A DNA stretch of 6,581 nucleotides from Candidatus Competibacteraceae bacterium (GTDB lineage Bacteria; Pseudomonadota; Gammaproteobacteria; Competibacterales; Competibacteraceae), in NCBI GenBank assembly GCA_003527885.1, contig DPWB01000129.1, forward strand, positions 13,761 to 20,341, given 5' to 3'. A model generated the notes under the pieces. The model did not search any database, was not told where the DNA came from, and saw only the letters and a list, made by a program, of their open reading frames with translations. Of the stretch, positions 5,154 to 6,581 are shown piece by piece. Within the stretch, counting starts at the first letter, position 1; every line of letters begins with the position of its first letter. A program made the position numbers and the translations under genes.

Positions 5154-6272
5154 ATGCCTGTTCGTATGGCCGTCCCGAAAGAAACGATTTCGGGCGAACG
5201 CCGGGTCGCCCTCGACCCGACCATGGCCGACCGCTTCAGCAAGCTCGGCGCGGAAATTCTGCTGGAAAAAAGCGCGGGACTCAGCGCTTTTTTCCCTGAC
5301 GAAGCCTACAAGAGCAGCCGGCTGGTGGATGGCGCCAAAGCCCTTTATGCCGAAGCGGATGTGGTCTTCAAAGTGCAACCGCCTACCCTGGAGGAGGTGG
5401 AACAACTGAAGGATGGCGCGACGCTGCTGGCCGTGTTGCAGCCGCACCGCAACCTGGAGATGGTCAAGCGCTTGCGCGACAAAAAGATTACTAGCTTCGC
5501 CATGGAGTTGATCCCGCGCATTTCCCGCGCCCAGTCGATGGACGTGCTGTCCTCGCAGGCGGCGGTGTCCGGCTATAAGGTGGCGCTGTTGGCCGCCAAT
5601 CTGGCCAGCGGTTTCTTCCCGATGCTGACCACGGCCGCCGGCACCATCCGGCCCTCCAAGGTGGTGATCATCGGCGCGGGCGTCGCGGGCCTCCAGGCGA
5701 TCGCCACCTGCCGGCGCTTGGGCGCGATGGTGGAAGCCTACGACGTCCGCCCAGCGGCCCGGCAGGAGATCGAATCGCTCGGCGCCAAGATGATCGACAC
5801 CGGGGTCAGCGCCGCCGGCGAGGGCGGTTACGCCCGCGAGCTGACGGCCGAGGAAAAGAAACAGCAGGCCGACGTGCTGGCCAAGCACATCGCCGCCGCC
5901 AACGCGGTGATCACCACCGCCGCCATCCCCGGCCGCGAAGCTCCCAAGATCGTCACCGTCGCCATGGTCGAGGGTATGAAGCGCGGCGCGGTCGTGGTGG
6001 ACATGGCGGCCGAATCGGGCGGCAACTGCGAGCTGACCAAACCGGGCGAGACCATCGAGCACAACGGCGTCATCATCGCCGGTCCGATCAACATCCCCAG
6101 CAGCTTTCCGGTTCCCGCCAGCGAGATGTACGCCAAGAACCTGTTCAATTTCCTGTCTCCGATGATCAAAGACGGCAACATGAATTTGGACTGGGACGAC
6201 GAGGTGATTGCCAAGAGCGCCCTGACCCGCGATGGCAAGATCGTCCACGAACCCACCAGCAAGCTGGTATAA
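5154..6272 (+). CDS. pntAA: NAD(P) transhydrogenase alpha subunit, part 1 (NAD(H)-binding domain I)
   Basis: A 372-residue peripheral, cytoplasm-facing domain I of proton-translocating transhydrogenase. It binds NADH and passes hydride to NADP+ on the beta subunit while protons re-enter the cell, supplying NADPH. Visible features: the N-terminal AVPKETISGERRVALDP signature shared with alanine dehydrogenase; PRISRAQSMD with R122, Q127, D130 and S133, equivalent to the R-Q-D-S loop of Rhodospirillum rubrum domain I; a Rossmann GAGVAG at 174-179 with D197 of YDVRP, the acidic residue expected for NAD specificity; and the mobile-loop GGY near residue 223. The length fits the split bacterial form (about 375-385 residues) and not the fused E. 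coli PntA of about 510. pntAB follows after 21 bases in the same operon. Start chosen by AGGAGG. No defect is seen. Confidence 0.97.
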   Translation: MPVRMAVPKETISGERRVALDPTMADRFSKLGAEILLEKSAGLSAFFPDEAYKSSRLVDGAKALYAEADVVFKVQPPTLEEVEQLKDGATLLAVLQPHRNLEMVKRLRDKKITSFAMELIPRISRAQSMDVLSSQAAVSGYKVALLAANLASGFFPMLTTAAGTIRPSKVVIIGAGVAGLQAIATCRRLGAMVEAYDVRPAARQEIESLGAKMIDTGVSAAGEGGYARELTAEEKKQQADVLAKHIAAANAVITTAAIPGREAPKIVTVAMVEGMKRGAVVVDMAAESGGNCELTKPGETIEHNGVIIAGPINIPSSFPVPASEMYAKNLFNFLSPMIKDGNMNLDWDDEVIAKSALTRDGKIVHEPTSKLV

Positions 6273-6282
6273 CCATAAAATC

Positions 6283-6286
6283 GGAG
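6283..6286 (+). promoter_or_regulatory. Ribosome binding site of pntAB
   Basis: GGAG lies 7 bases before the ATG at 6294. It supports this start over the second in-frame Met three codons later. Confidence 0.75.
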
Positions 6287-6293
6287 AAGCGTT

Positions 6294-6581
6294 ATGGAAA
6301 TCATGAAGCAAGTCGTCGAGTTCTTCTCCCCCATTTACATCCTGATGCTGGCCGGGTTTCTCGGCTATGAAATCATCAGCAAGGTTCCCGTTATCCTGCA
6401 TACGCCCTTGATGTCCGGCACCAACTTCGTCCACGGCATCGTGCTGGTCGGCGCGATGGTCGCCTTGGGCCAAGCGGAAACCGGCTTGGAGAAATTTATC
6501 GGTTTCCTCGCCGTGCTATTGGGCGCCGGCAACGCCGTGGGCGGTTATTTCGTCACGGAGCGGATGCTGGAAATGTTCAAG
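6294..6581 (+). CDS. pntAB: NAD(P) transhydrogenase alpha subunit, part 2 (membrane domain), open at right edge
   Basis: Ninety-six codons are present and no stop is reached, but the family is usually only about 95-140 residues, so little should be missing. It is an inner-membrane protein forming part of domain II, the proton channel of transhydrogenase. Hydrophobic helices are seen at about 13-29, 46-59 and 67-87. The conserved loop HTPLMSGTNFVHGI (36-49) matches the E. coli PntA segment around HTPLMSVTNAISG. It sits 21 bases after pntAA with its own RBS. pntB is expected downstream of the window. In fused PntA this region is the C-terminal part of one chain; here it is a separate gene, as in R. 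rubrum. Confidence 0.95.
   Translation, partial: MEIMKQVVEFFSPIYILMLAGFLGYEIISKVPVILHTPLMSGTNFVHGIVLVGAMVALGQAETGLEKFIGFLAVLLGAGNAVGGYFVTERMLEMFK

Noticed and set aside
4998..6473. A 491-codon open frame on the minus strand, longer than pntAA itself
   Set aside because: It lies antisense to pntAA/pntAB, whose products match their family from end to end. Its His/Gly/Asp-rich translation is typical of the complement of a GC-rich gene, and it resembles no family.
1..6581. tRNA or rRNA genes, CRISPR arrays, insertion sequences and DnaA-box clusters
   Set aside because: None could be recognised: no direct-repeat array, no transposase-like frame, no cloverleaf-like sequence, and no cluster matching TTATCCACA.

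Overview
The window looks like a chromosomal segment of a gammaproteobacterium with moderately high GC. The support is a glyQ of proteobacterial type, a split (pntAA/pntAB) proton-translocating transhydrogenase, good Shine-Dalgarno sequences, and a near-consensus chromosomal parS site beside glyQ. In several gammaproteobacteria (for example Pseudomonas) glyQS lies close to oriC, so an origin-proximal location is a reasonable inference. No replication gene or DnaA-box cluster is visible. The genus cannot be assigned from the sequence alone.

Layout. 1-494 (minus): the 5' part of glyQ, running off the left edge, with a GTG start, a strong RBS, a leader hairpin and a TATACT -10 box. 495-711: the divergent intergenic region, holding the glyQ leader and a 14-bp perfect palindrome that fits the ParB-binding parS consensus. 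712-1719 (plus): an unrecognised protein with an N-terminal four-cysteine zinc ribbon, two membrane helices, and a region resembling the TOPRIM part of topoisomerase VI A/Spo11. 1746-3590 (plus): an asparagine-synthetase homologue with an intact PPi loop but an apparently inactivated glutaminase domain. 3565-4230 (minus): a bicupin protein. 4235-4834 (minus): an HNH endonuclease family protein, 4 bases upstream of the cupin gene and probably co-transcribed with it. The asnB-like and cupin genes converge and overlap by 26 bases. 4844-5153: a 310-base divergent region with the HNH gene's RBS and structured leader elements for the transhydrogenase operon. 5154-6272 and 6294-6581 (plus): pntAA and the start of pntAB.

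How the genes work together. glyQ (translation) and pntAA/pntAB (NADPH supply from the proton gradient) are housekeeping genes. The four genes between them are accessory: a same-strand pair (zinc-ribbon membrane protein and AsnB-like enzyme) converging on a pair on the other strand (HNH and cupin). Nothing shows that the four act in one pathway. The items most worth checking are the parS site, the TOPRIM-like membrane protein, and the AsnB-like enzyme with a defunct glutaminase half, a pattern known from beta-lactam synthetases and lasso-peptide cyclases. No tRNA, rRNA, CRISPR, insertion sequence or long repeat was seen.
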